Of a stretch of 64,000 nucleotides of DNA, positions 9,201-20,104 are shown one piece after another. Numbering within the stretch: position 1 is the first letter of the stretch; each line of letters opens with the position of its first letter. The translations under genes and the position numbers were made by a program. The DNA is from Limnomonas spitsbergensis (Eukaryota; Chlorophyta; Chlorophyceae; Chlamydomonadales): assembly GCA_037349105.1 (NCBI GenBank), contig JAYJMM010000116.1, positions 1,364,001 to 1,428,000 on the forward strand, written 5' to 3'. The notes beneath the pieces were generated by a model. The model was not told where the DNA came from and ran no database searches. It worked only from the letters and a program-made list of their open reading frames with translations.

Positions 9201-11460
9201 GTCGCTGGCGAGCACCAGGTTGCGCTCAGGCTAACCCTCACCAGTGGCTCCGAACAGTGTTCAGAAGCGCACATCTTAAACATACGGTATTGAAGCAAAC
9301 GCTGGCAAGCACCAAATTGCACTCAGGCTGCCTCTCACTAGAGGCTCTCGACAGTGTTCTGGTGCGCACATCTTATAACGAACGCTGGCGGGCACCAGGC
9401 CGCACACTCAGGCTGCTGCCACTCACCATTGGCTCTCGACGGTGATCTGGTGCACACATTACTGATATTAGAATGAGTCCTGGCGAGCACCAGGTGGCAT
9501 TCTGCCCTCTGCCCTCACCAGTGGTTCTTAACAGTGTTGTATGCGCGGTTCGGAAACTTCTTGGATATCAACTGCCACTTGTTCCCCACTTGGCTGTGCA
9601 TGGAGACCAAAACGTACTCCTCTTGCAGACTCCAGGGGTCCTTGGACAGGCCATCCCTATAGAGGGTAGCACAGTCTATTTTAGTGCGCTTCAGCTACAA
9701 TTCAGCTACATCAAGAGTGGACGACAAGTTGTTGCTTCTCTTCCTCCCCCCCAGGAATGGCCTACTCATTTCCACTGGACCTTGAGCACGCCATTCCTGT
9801 GGGGGGGGAAGAGAAGGAAGCACAAGGTGCAATCTCGCTGGGGGAGAAGAGGTGAGGACAGGAGAGGAGAGGTGCAATCAAGAGTCAAATAGAGGACAGC
9901 TGACAGCTGGTAAGAGCGTGTGAGACCAGCTCATATTCTTTAAGCAGGCTCCTTAGTTTAGCATAAGGGACAGCAGGCGGCAGGCAAGTGAGATCAAAGC
10001 TGCAATGCAGGCTCCAAGGGCACCTGTTGGGTACAGTCAGCGATTTGAATCTGACAAGCCGCGCTACCGTAGATTTGCTTTTCCTTCCCTCGTAATTAAC
10101 GTTGCTTGGGGTTGAGAGATCCACGAATATACTAGTATCGATTGTCGATGCCAGTTTTCAGTCAGAAATTAAAAGTTTTGGTAGATGACTTGCCCTGAGG
10201 GCAGCAATAAAAGAAATCGGTTTTCATATCCTAGGGAAGGCAAATCAAATCTACGGTAAAAGCTTTCAGCCATTATTCCGTTGTTATTTTGGCGTGTACG
10301 CTGAAAATCAGGCCATCTTCACAGAGGGTGGAAATCATTAGGGGCCATCACATCAGGGGGAGAGAGGTGCAATCACGAGTCTGAAAGAGGATTGCAGGCG
10401 AGAGACAAGAGAGAGTGACATGTCCATGCAGGCCATGTCATGCCTGAATATGATGGTTGGGGTAGACACAGGGCGTAGTATTTATTTATTTGATTGGGGC
10501 AGACCCAGAAAGCACGTCCACGGCCGCTCTCCCCGTGTGGCTCCTCAATCCTTGTAGAGGCATGTGGCTGGATAAGTCAACAATGCTTGCAGCCCGATGT
10601 CAGAAGGTATGGACCAACAATATGCAGGGGGGTCACGGTATGTATAATGAGGCGAGCAGATCCCTCGAAGGCTGGAGCAAATGAGAGCCAGGGATGAAAT
10701 CAAAAAAGAGCTCAGTGCCGGACGGTACAGCTCCCAGTGTGTCTGATGACACATCCAGATTCCAGATCCCTCGAATCCTGGCGCACTTGACGAGAGACAG
10801 GGTTCAACACAGTCGAGAACGCGGTGCCTGACTGATTGTCAGTGGAGTTTCTCACACCGTAATGAGGTGGACATTTCCCTGCATTTTGCATTGGATTTTG
10901 CGGCTGCAACTTGATGCCTCGGCCCTTCCACCATGGAGGTATGCAGTACATACACACAGGGAGCCCCATGCATGCAAAGACCAAGCGTGCGAATCGTGAG
11001 CCCATTCCCATGCATGCAAGCAACAGGCATACGTGAGCCAAGTCTCATGCGTTGGGAGGCAGACATACAGCATGGTCACGTGCCCGTCAACCATGCCAAA
11101 TCCTGCAAGCCAGGGTGTGCGGCACGTATGCAAGCTGTGTAGGCCGGCGATCCTCACTGCATGCTGAGGATTGTTCACGCCCCATGCATGACTTCCTGAC
11201 ATATATTGCGGTTCAACGACTCACCTCAAGTGGTTATCGAACTTTTCTTTACACTGCTTGGATGTGCGTCCCGGAATTGCTGATGCCACAGCCGGCCAGT
11301 CAACCACTGCTCTACACCACAGCGCGTCGCCACCTTTGTATGTCGCGGCAGCGATGGCTGATGTCAACAGCGAAGTTTCAGCCTCCGTCCATGGGTCAGG
11401 TTTTCTTCGGGAGTTCTTGCCGGATCCCTCGCCATAATCATAGTCATCCTCTGCTTTCAT
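6238..11460 (-). CDS. Two-repeat (R2R3-like) MYB transcription factor
   Basis: Four exons: 11225-11460, 9519-9656, 7588-7915 and 6238-6816, giving about 426 aa with matching phases (2, 2, 0). Exon 1 has an acidic start, then MYB repeat 1 (PDPWTEAETSLL ... VDWPAVASAIPG, KQCKEKFDNHL). Exon 2 carries repeat 2 (KDPWSLQEEYVLVSMHSQVG, NKWQLISKKFPN, TVKNHW). Exon 3 is an unrecognised region with RKRSLLWIYSDLVV and FVTGPGKGQVGLNSG. Exon 4 opens with a run of Glu/Asp that may act as an activation domain. The spaced tryptophans and the KxKFxNHLR/KNHW ends are MYB hallmarks, so nuclear sequence-specific DNA binding is likely. The MYB call is strong, target genes are unknown, and the start at 11460 is the first ATG before repeat 1. 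Introns 2 and 3 contain arrays copying the exon borders. Confidence 0.85.
7437..7594. repeat. 34-bp minisatellite containing MYB exon 3 donor
   Basis: About five units of GGAATCAGCGCACCTGATAG plus a TTTAGGG-like spacer. On the gene strand every unit reads TATCAG|GTGCGCTGATTCC, i.e. the last bases of MYB exon 3 (ends 7588) and its 5' splice site. Only the first copy is joined to the open exon. Confidence 0.85.
7914..8075. repeat. Degenerate duplications of MYB exon 3 acceptor
   Basis: On the minus strand three similar blocks occur: CTCCTGCAGGTCAGCGGCC (the used acceptor at 7915), CCCGCAGGTTGGCAGCC near 7990-8005 and CCCACAGGTGGACAGC near 8053-8068. They are spaced about 60-80 bp and look like decayed tandem copies of the intron end plus exon start. 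Confidence 0.6.
8059..8552. repeat. 37-bp minisatellite in MYB intron 2
   Basis: About 13 units of 37 bp, each with GGTTGCAACAGGGGTATCCC and TGGTCACACATCCTGGT. Because 37 is not a multiple of three and the unit lacks stops, all three forward frames stay open; the resulting ORFs are not genes. Confidence 0.92.
9204..9550. repeat. Four tandem copies of the MYB exon 2 donor region
   Basis: Units of roughly 80-95 bp share GGCGAGCACCAGGT and ACCCTCACCAGTGGCTC. On the gene strand each has an ACTG|GTGAGG- or AATG|GTGAGT-like donor preceded by bases resembling the end of exon 2 (ACTGTTAAGAACCACTG). The copy at about 9511-9545 is the real exon 2 end; those centred near 9235, 9335 and 9430 are decayed duplicates further into the intron. 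Confidence 0.8.
10069..10260. mobile_element. MITE with ACCGTAGATTTG terminal inverted repeats
   Basis: The left end is ACCGTAGATTTGCTTTTCC and the right end is the inverted GGCAAATCAAATCTACGGT. The interior (CCAGTTTTCAGTCA, TTGCCCTGAG) matches the copy at 41846-42032, which has a clean 8-bp target duplication. It lies in MYB intron 1. Confidence 0.7.
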
Positions 11461-13461
11461 GAATACTAAATTTCTTAACAGTATTCGACGAACCGTTCGG
11501 TGGGTTTACCCGAGGTCCCCCAAGGACCACCTGGCCAAGACAAGAGGGCTCGTTTCAAAACCAGTGGCGTTGCAGGCGTACGCAATGAACGCACAGGTGA
11601 CTGATTTCACTTAATGCAAATCGCCTTGAGTAACGGATTCACGGTTCGATGCATCTGATGTACGGAGGAGGCCTCAGTGAGGCCAGGGGGAGGCTTTGGC
11701 GAGAGACCATGCACAAAGCACAAGCATGATGGCTTCTGGAGATTCCTGTATCGCAAATGCAGCAAGTTAAATTTGTCGCTAAATCCCTGCCCCGCTCCTG
11801 CCCACGAGCAGCTTCCTTTTCCATCCCGATCCACCAGGAGCATCCGCGTGCGTGGTCCAGTGCGCCTGCAGGTTGCGGCCTGGTACGGACAAGCTACGAT
11901 GCTTACGAGCTCGCGCACCACAACTTTCGCTACATATCTGGCTCCCACTTATACTGCAACGTTGTACGGTTTCAGGTGCCTGCAGACTCCATTGCTGGAA
12001 GTATGTAGTATATGCAGAAAGGCAAGAAAGCTTCAAGTTCCCCTCCACTCACTAAGCTCTTTTCCCCAGTGTCACAAACCCCGGTGGCTGACACCCCGGC
12101 ACCTGACAACAGCATTCAGGTCCCAGTATGTAAGGATTAGACAAGCTCTGGCACATGCATGCACGGGACAGTTGGGCACCCACGCGGCCGAGCCTTTTTG
12201 AGCAGGGCCCAGAAGTATTATGTCCGTGACTTGCTTTTAAGGACGCTGTTGTAGACCTTGTTGAGGGCTAGTTGCTAGAGGAGCTCAGGTGTCGGACTTT
12301 TTTGCCTTCCCGGCCGCTCCTTTTATTCCTTTACTCGTTGTTCCATGTTGGCAAATTAGGTCAATTATTCAACTGCATGCGTCAGTTATCCAACCATCTT
12401 ATTCAGTTGTATATTGAAACTGGAAAAATATCACAAGGAATCACAGTTGCCCATGCCTACTACTGCGGGACTTGCCTCCTTCAGCTCTAGCCAGGCCCCA
12501 TCGTAATGGCTTGCTTGTAGGGAAAGCTTTTCAGGGTGACCCTGCGGTGGTGAAAAACTGAAAAAGCTGCCTCTTGTGCCCCTTCGACTGTTCGTGGGCC
12601 CGGATCGTATTATTCAGAGTTCCGCCGACGTGATTGCACCACCTGGTGCGCCATTGATTTGTATTCACGATCGCGTTAAAGCCTAATTCTTCGAGCCACA
12701 CATGTCGCAAGTCGCCGTCTTCAAAGTAAGCGGTCTGGAAAGTATGTGTGCCTGACCCCTTCGTAGACTTCCATACGCCATCACTATGGCCCCTTGTCGT
12801 CCATTATTTAACCACGAGAGAACATTTCTGACTGAAAGTCGTGTGGCGCCCAAAACCCATGGTTCATCACGGTCCAAAATCTCGAAAATACCCTGTTTCA
12901 TACTTTCATCACGAATCGTGATATATCACGGACTAAAATAATCATTGAGCATCACATTTGATGCATGGGACATGCAACGTATGGAATTGTTGTGTACCCA
13001 GATCTTGCGCCCCTCATTAAATTAATTAAATAAATTAGTCCCCTCACAGACTCAACGCTGTAGATCAATGACGCTACTGCTCCTCTACATTATGTTCATA
13101 AAGGCTTGGCCGCGTGGGCGCTCAAAATTAAAAGAGTCATTGAGTAAGGAAGAATAGCGGGAAATCAGGTTAACCTCATTTAGCACACACACACCAGCCA
13201 ACACTTACGCAGCCCGGGTCACTTTACCTGTCCCAGGCCTAAACGCACACAACAAACACACTCAGCTGACATCCAAACGCCACAAACACACCACTGCTGC
13301 ACCCACACTGATCGTAAAGCACAAAAAAGCACGCCCCGAACTGGTCAACTTACAAGCATAACTGCAGCCGGAAACAGGCCGTTTACGGCAATCCGATTAG
13401 CACACGGATCAAAAGGCCGGAAAATTGGGACAGTGAATGGAATCCCCTTTTCCTGAGACGT
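11461..13461. other. Gene-poor region upstream of the MYB gene
   Basis: It should include the MYB promoter next to 11460. A tail element lies at 12178-12231 and a weaker antisense one near 13066-13127. Several 60-170-codon frames exist, but none shows a domain, splice context or codon pattern I can support. Confidence 0.45.
12178..12231 (+). mobile_element. Short SINE-tail-like dispersed element
   Basis: Sense copy: CACGCGGCCGAGCCTTTTT then GAGCAGGGCCCAGAAGT. The 3' part has drifted from the usual GTGTAACGTCATTGAC. Confidence 0.6.
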
Positions 13462-14102
13462 GTACCGTAGTATCAGTCTGATTTCGTTTATTGAACGTTT
13501 TTCAAGAAAACGAACCGTTGATTTCGAATAAAATGTGTACCATGGGACAAAAACGAACCATGAAAACGAATATTTTAGCCCCAAACCCTAAAAAAATTGC
13601 CACACAAAGAGTAGCTTCGTTCATGTCGCAATCACGCTCCTTTCGCATTGAAATGCTGTCGTTATGAGCAAAAGGCAGTTCACTTTCGCTGAATCACTTG
13701 CTAGAGCAAAGGCACGGGCTGTTCTGGCACCGGCAGCACCTCATCAGACATCACCAGCTCCCGCTGATGGGGCTGTGAATCTACCCCTATTGGTGCAACT
13801 TTGTAGCATTTTTACGACAGAAGAGTGAACTACCAGCTCATGCGACTTCAGGGATCTCAATTGACGAGTTTAGACCATAAACGAACGTTTGATTGCAATG
13901 TAATCAACTTTTTGACAAAAACGAACCGGTGATTGCCGTTTTGAGTGGTTCTGGAGCAAAAACGAACCAGTGGTCGTAAAAATTTCCAGCCTCCGATCAG
14001 AGAAACGAGCCACTAAAACGAAAGCGTGATTTTGTTAATTAGAAGGTTTCCAAACAAAAAACGAATTCAATATAAAACAAAGTCGGACTGATACTACGGC
14101 AC
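13462..14102. mobile_element. 640-bp MITE with CCGTAGTATCAGT terminal inverted repeats
   Basis: Inverted termini match over about 20 bp (CCGTAGTATCAGTCTGA at the left, CCGTAGTATCAGTCCGA inverted at the right). The interior has many copies of an AAACGAACC motif in subterminal regions, as expected for transposase-binding repeats of a non-autonomous DNA transposon. I could not identify a convincing target-site duplication or a transposase. Confidence 0.7.
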
Positions 14103-14213
14103 ATTGTAGATATTGTATTCCGCTCTAGCCTTCGTGTGAAATAAATTATGTATGGGGTGCGCAGACCTGGTACGCGCTAATATTAATTCGAAAAGACGAT
14201 GGTGCCTGCTGAC

Positions 14214-14383
14214 TTAGCCTCCAATAATAACGACTTTTTCTGGCCCGCAAGCAGGCCATTGCTGGTACGCTAGGTTCCCTGTGTCCTCCTGACCGCTCTT
14301 AGCCTCCAATAATAACGACTTTTTCTGGCCCGCAAGCAGGCCATTGCTGGTACGCTAGGTTCCCTGTGTCCTCCTGACCGCTG
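14214..14383. repeat. 85-bp tandem duplication
   Basis: The block beginning TTAGCCTCCAATAATAACGA and ending CCTCCTGACCGCT occurs twice, starting at 14214 and 14299, essentially without mismatch. It is a recent local duplication, or an assembly artefact. Confidence 0.9.
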
Positions 14384-16358
14384 CGCGAAGGGGCTTTACA
14401 TTGTTTTTGCCTGCGTGCTATCGAAGTATGCCGTGCGCTAATTTAAATTACTTCACTTTTGAGGCGGTACAAGCAGGCAAACAACGAGTGCGATAGTGAC
14501 GTTTTTGCCATCGCATTCAAGAGGAATTGGAACACTGGTTTACCTGGTGCATCATATTGTGTTACTATAAGCCAGGGTGCCGTAAACAAAGCATAACCGG
14601 TATGTAAAGGCAAACCACCATCGCAAATCTCGAAACAATTACTGGCTTGCGCAACTGGTTGATTCGGTACCCATCAGTCCATCAGCAAAAGTTGTGGTAG
14701 AGCTTGACCAAAGTTTCCAATCATGTTTGTTATTCCTATTTGGGGGCTAGAAACGAGGAGTTTAAGGGAGGGCCTCCTTAGGAGACGGTGTCAAGGCTCA
14801 GCAAACATGAGCACTGCGGCTAGCTATTCAATCTATAACTGCGCAATCAATGTTAAGTTTTGAGATTTGATGCAAGGTAAAAGAAACAATTAAATTTAAG
14901 TGTATTAGACATGTGACATAATGATTGGTACCTTGAGAACCGGTTGTCGAGAAGGGCTTTATTCAACTGATTGCACTAGACCCCCCTTTCACCACTTGTT
15001 TTTACCAACATATCAAAGGTGTGTTGGGTACCGGAAGTAGGAAAGGGGGCGGTCAAGGGTCTCTGGTCATGGGAGAGGAATCACCTGAAATTGGATACCG
15101 GGGCTTCAATTTATCTGTCCGGGCGCCCCCTACCCTCCTTGACCTTTATATGCCCAGACAGACAGGACCAGAGAGACAGCGGCATAGCTTACCGTGATTT
15201 TAAAGGCGACTATGTCCAGGGGATTCTGACTTTCAGATTCTGGGGAGTTTGATAAAAACCACCTCATCCAGCTAGCCCACCCTGCCGTAAACAGATAATT
15301 TCAAACCCTCAGAGCCTAAAATGAATGTGGGGTCCGGACCCCACATTCAGTTCGCGCGTGTATCCTCCCCCACCACCCGGCGTTGCCTGCTGGACAGGGT
15401 TTAGAAATTAGAACAGTGCATACCCGCTGGGCCCTGCTGAACGCTCGGCCACGTGGGGCTGGTAGGGAACGACTAGGCTCAATTTCAGGTACCATGCACA
15501 GCCTGGGCCATGGTGCAGCCATGCCATCCTCCTATGTGAGGGGGCAGGAACATGGAACCCGGCGCTCTGGTTGTGGGGAGAGAGAAGATCGTGTGGCGGG
15601 TTCGATCCTCAACCTCTGGGTATGGATGCCACCAGCGTTATACCACTGGACCATTTCCCCCCTGGGCAAGGTAAACCCACTAGGTGAACCCCAGTCAGAC
15701 TGTCACATTCACGATGAAGCCCGGGTCTGGTTTCCAAAAGCTCTGGTACGAATCACCTATGTACAGCTTTCAAAAAAATGGTCAAAAGACAGCCAGCTGG
15801 CATGTTGCTGGCATTTTGCGCTTCAAATGATTTGCAGCCGTGACCTGAGCCGTGACGACATGAGCTCGATGTCGCCCTTCGAAAGGGTCACTGATCCCTA
15901 CCGAGATCAGGACGGTTGTTGACGTTACAGTGAGTTACACCATAGAGGGTATCACAGACATAGACTGCCAGTCTTGCCGAAATCAGGCCCGAAAGAAAGA
16001 AAGAAAGAAAACGCCTGAGCGTGGGTTGAGGAGTACGGGTAATGAATGCATGATGTAGTGACGTAATAACGTGATGTGCGCCGGAACCAAAGAATGATGG
16101 TGGGCAATTTACAAATTTCCGCCACAGGCCTTACCCCACACATTCCCCACACCCGCATGATACCCTTATACCCTACACATAATAATCCAGATCCGTAAAC
16201 CCGATAACAGTAGCCAGTCATCCATGACGATGATAGGTACTTGAGCAACGTTGCAGCGTAGGCCTAGTATTTCAAGTCGCAGATAGAGGTTCAGCCATTG
16301 TAATCAGCAAGTATTCGTTTCCTTAACATCATTAAACTACTAAGCATACATCATCAAG
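14384..16358. other. Region without a supported gene, upstream of the GST-like locus
   Basis: Apart from the SINE at 15400-15662 I see no exon-like segment. There is a GAAA-type microsatellite at about 15990-16010. The last few hundred bases should hold the promoter of the GST-like locus. Confidence 0.45.
15400..15662 (-). mobile_element. tRNA-derived SINE
   Basis: On the minus strand the element opens with GGGGAAATGGTCCAGTGGTA. It has a pol III A box TGGTCCAGTGG (15643-15653) and a B box GGATCGAACC (15599-15608) about 35 bp apart, the B box resembling the T-arm of initiator tRNA-Met. A tRNA-unrelated body follows (GTTCCATGTTCCTGCCCCCT) and the shared tail GGCCGAGCGTTCAGCAGGGC. The same order occurs at 48140 and 59255. 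Confidence 0.8.
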
Positions 16359-17843
16359 ATGTCTCTCACCCTCAACTACCTGCCCCTGGAGGCTCGCACT
16401 GACTGAGCCTACGCGCCTTGTCTTGCAGTATGGCAAGGTTCCTTACGTTGACAACATCGTGCCCTTCTCTGCATGGCCCGAGACGAAGGAGAAGCTCGAG
16501 TGCCACCACTTCGGCCAGCTTCCGACCCTGACATTGGCGAACGGCAGTGTAATTTCGCAGTCTGGCGCAACCGGTGAGTCCAGTCCGTCTCATCCCGTAG
16601 TCTCATCGGATATGCTCTTACCCACCGCCTTTCCTCATTCATGATATGAGATAGCGATTATCTAAAGTATTGGGCGACCGAAGATACGGTATCTTGGGCC
16701 ACGATACAGTATTTTATCTTAAGAGACAAGAATGAAAGAACTCTGGGCTATCTTTCCTCCCAATTTCCCAGGGAGTGATTATGCTCACGATTTTAGTGAA
16801 CAGCATTATGACATCAAGTCTACCAATTTTGGATGCTTGCAATTTCCGAAGATTTTGTGCACCCATTCATTGTATGTCACCCTCTTGCCCTTTTCCGACC
16901 ATTTTGAAATGCTCACCTTGCCCTTCGATGCCATGCCATGTGTGCAGTTCGCTACGCTGCCAAGCTGGCAAAGTGCTGCCCGGACACGCCCGAGGGCTGT
17001 GCAGAGGCTGACATGATGATCGAGTTGATTCAGGACATGAACATCATCAACCCCATCGCCCATTGGTTTGACTACGACTCGGATGCCTACAAAGGAGCAC
17101 TCAAGGACTATTTTGCAAGCTTTCCTGCAAGGTGAGGAGAACATGTTGTTCTGGACTTCTGGTGTTATTTTACAGGGAATACCGTTAGGATTCAAGGATG
17201 CTTCCCTCTACCCAGCAACTAGCTACGCGTGTGAAAACTATGCCTGTTTGGAACCCTCAGGAATCCCTCAGGCATACGGTAGTCAGGTTTTTGGCACTGA
17301 GCCCGGCGATGAAGAGACGAAGACGTTTTCAATACCGTGTGTTCGGTACAAGCCTTACCGGGACTGGCCGGTACCGGATATTAAATAATTTTAAGTTAAC
17401 TAGAATAAATAATCACTGGTTCCTACGAGCTAACAAAATCGCCAATCCCTTGGGCCATTTTCATGTGCATCATGGATCCATACAAACCGGATGTTACTGA
17501 TGTAGCTTGAGGAAGGATGCTTCAATATAATGGATTCCCTCCTCCCTCTCATCCCTCTTGATACCCTTCTGCACAAACAGGATGACAGCAGTGCAGCGCA
17601 TTCTTGGAAGCAAGCCTTTATTTATTCGGTGGTGGCAAGACGCCAAGCTACGGAGATCTCGGCCTGTTCCATATCGTCTCCGTCACGTTGTTCGTGGAGC
17701 CCAAGAGCCTGGACGCCTTCCCCGCTATGACTGCATGGTACAAGAGTATCGCGTCGATTCCACAGATCAAGGCCTACCTGCAGTCAAGGCCCACTAAGGC
17801 GACCCCTGGCTATGGCAAGCCAAACACTTTCTTCATGAGGTAG
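16359..17843 (+). pseudogene. Glutathione S-transferase (sigma-like), two frameshifts
   Basis: Three exons: 16359-16573, 16948-17131 and 17581-17843. The reading is MSLTLNYLPLEART, then after a shift EPTRLVLQYGKVPYVDNIVP, QLPTLTLANGSVISQSGAT, RYAAKLAKCCPDTPEG and, in the last exon, GGGKTPSYGDLGLFHIV. The N-terminal Tyr, the cis-Pro loop LPTL and QSGA (glutathione binding) fit a cytosolic sigma/alpha-like GST of about 218 aa. Two lesions break it. A tandem ACTGACTG at 16398-16405 adds 4 nt and creates an immediate stop, and one extra base lies in the TTTATTTATT tract near 17620. Splice phases elsewhere are intact, so decay is recent, or these are assembly errors and the gene is live. An AATAAA lies just past the stop. 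Confidence 0.8.
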
Positions 17844-18000
17844 AAATGACCTCCGTTGTTTAGGCTGTTTGGTTAAGCTTTGAAATAAAGGCCCCTCTTC
17901 ACTTATTATAATTGACGTGAAGCAGAAGGTTATTGATTATGTTTATGTACCGTATTAGACTCTTGTTATGATGGCCAGTTTTTTCAAATATTCTGTTTTT

Positions 18001-18110
18001 TCGCTCTCTGTCATGGTTTATGTACTAGGACAGTTTAGTTTTCGCTCCCACCTGTTTCTGGGGACCAGTCACATGCATAAAATGTAATGCTCCGCTCGAC
18101 TTCAAACTCG
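18001..18110 (+). repeat. Dispersed repeat, TTTCGCT...CTAGGACAG family
   Basis: Related blocks (TTTTTCGCTCTCTGTC, a TCCTAGT or CTAGGACAG step, then CACATGCATAAAATGTAATG and TGGACTTCAAA-like ends) occur at about 30320-30435 and 58508-58620. Termini and class are undefined. Confidence 0.4.
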
Positions 18111-19912
18111 ACTTCACTGCTGTTGCCCAACTCTCTGAGGAATTTTGTCATACTGTATGCGGCTGTAGCAGTGTGCCTGTGAAAGATACAAACTTGCAGG
18201 CTGGTCATGAGCAATATAACTTAACTTAAATACATCAACCTCAACAGCTTACCGTATTGCCGCAACGGTGAAAACTGATGTTATTTATGAGTTGTGGAGG
18301 TTGTCATCAGAAAGAAGGGAGAGTTAACCCAGAGCATAGCTATATTTCCATTGCAATATTCTTTCGATTGAGTTTATACTGATAGTGCACAGGCGCATAG
18401 ACAGGCATGAATGAACAAACACCTAGTACACGCATTGTTCCATTGCCAAGCCTTTAAGTATAGCCCATCAGTTTTTCGTCATTGATACAAGGTACCAAGT
18501 TCGCACAGGGATCAGTTTATGTTTTCTTAGTATTACAGCCTAAATTTAGCCACGCCATACAGCTACTTCAAATTGAGAAGAATCTATTGGCAATACGTAT
18601 TCGCTACTCATCCGAGTGGCAAACTTCAGAAACAATCCATGCTACGCCCTTACCTACAACCACCCGTACAACTTCGTGGTTGCAGGCAGGGAAGCTTAAG
18701 GCACCAGCAATCTATGGGGCTACACCCCTGGGCCCTGCTCAGATGGCTTGGCATGTGTTTCAGAATCTTCAAGTCATGTTAGAAGAAGCTGATCTAGCTC
18801 TCAACAAATTCGACCACATCTTCCACAAAAGCTATGGCCACCCACCCATGCCTGCTCCGGTACAACTGAAGAAAGTCTGAGGCACCATTGCATCCGGGGC
18901 CCTGCCCACCTCTGTGTGATGCTCTGTTGGACTGTCAAAATTTCACCCCTGCTCCTTGAGCTTCTCTCTTATGATAGGGCTTTGGAAGCATGGCACTGCA
19001 GCTGGAGAATGTCAACTGAATCCCCACCCATGCGATGCAGTCACACCCCGGCCATTTGGTGATGCTACCCACTGGCAGAGCTATTGGAGGAGCATCAGCC
19101 CTAGCTGGAAACCGTGTTGCGGCTGTAGGCTGCGCTGGTAGTTGAACTGCGTAAGACCGAAAACAGAAGAAACACGCAATACAAGCAGGCAAAATAGAAT
19201 ACAAATTTTGAGGGGAGGGGATATTTAGGACAAGGTGTCCACCTGGCCAGGAGATGGTTCCCCAGCCCTGTGGAAGAAAAACTTGTAGTCGTGGGGAGGC
19301 ATAGTTTCCTCCCGAAGAAAAGAGGATGGGAGGAAACTTCGTCCCCCCGATCTCATTCCTTCCAAATCCTAGAGGAGGGCAGGAGGTCGGGAGGAGAAAG
19401 CCCCCATGACGCGAAGGCCAACCACAAGCCCACTGCAACTGTACAAGGTGGGGTCACTCCAAACGCAGATGACTGACGTCACAAGGGCGATTGCCCATGA
19501 AACGCACAGCTCAGGCAAGAAGGTGAGCTGCAGAGTCCCCAGAGCAGTTCCATTGATAACGGGGCATCATGATTTGCGTGTCAATTAGGCAGACCTCTGG
19601 ACATACCTTTGCTGATGGTATGTAGCTGGCATGACCAGAACAGCTCAGCATTTCAGAGAACATGATCGAAAATAACTACTTAACAGCGGGGCACAACCTT
19701 CAAAACAACACTCCTTTACAATGACACAATTCATTCAAGTTCCCATCAATTCTTATGAAACCAGAAACCATACATATTCGGCAAAGCCTGTCCAGCCAAA
19801 GCCCCAACTTTCACGACGCAGAATGACGTCATCCTCTTGCCTGTCTCAGTCATTCAGTCCGTGCAGCCGGTCACATTGACTCAAAGGCCTGTGTCAACAA
19901 GAGGAACATGTC

Positions 19913-20104
19913 CAGTGTTTATTTTAGCACACTTTAGCTACAAATCAGCTACATCACAGTCCAGGGCCGTGAGGGGCTGGCGCAGCAAGCCCTGCTGCCT
20001 GGACCACCGGCCATTGGCTAGTCAAGGTTTGGTCCCAATCGGCCCAGTGGTGGCCGCCCGGCAGCACCCTAAAGGTGGCCTGGCGCGCACTAAAAAAGCC
20101 ACTG
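19913..20104 (+). mobile_element. hAT-like MITE
   Basis: It runs from CAGTGTTTATTTTAGC to AAAAAAGCCACTG, with the shared interior TCAGCTACATCA and GGTTTGGTCCCAATCGGCCC. Flanking octamers AACATGTC and ATCATATC match at 6 of 8 positions, consistent with an old 8-bp target duplication. Confidence 0.65.

Noticed and set aside
11677..12201. 174-codon plus-strand frame
   Set aside because: No domain, no splice context, and its end runs into a tail element.
13345..13584. 79-codon minus-strand frame
   Set aside because: Lies across the border of a MITE with inverted termini; no recognisable content.
15400..15662. Functional tRNA gene
   Set aside because: A and B boxes exist but the sequence does not fold to a complete acceptor stem and continues into a repeated body; it is a SINE head.
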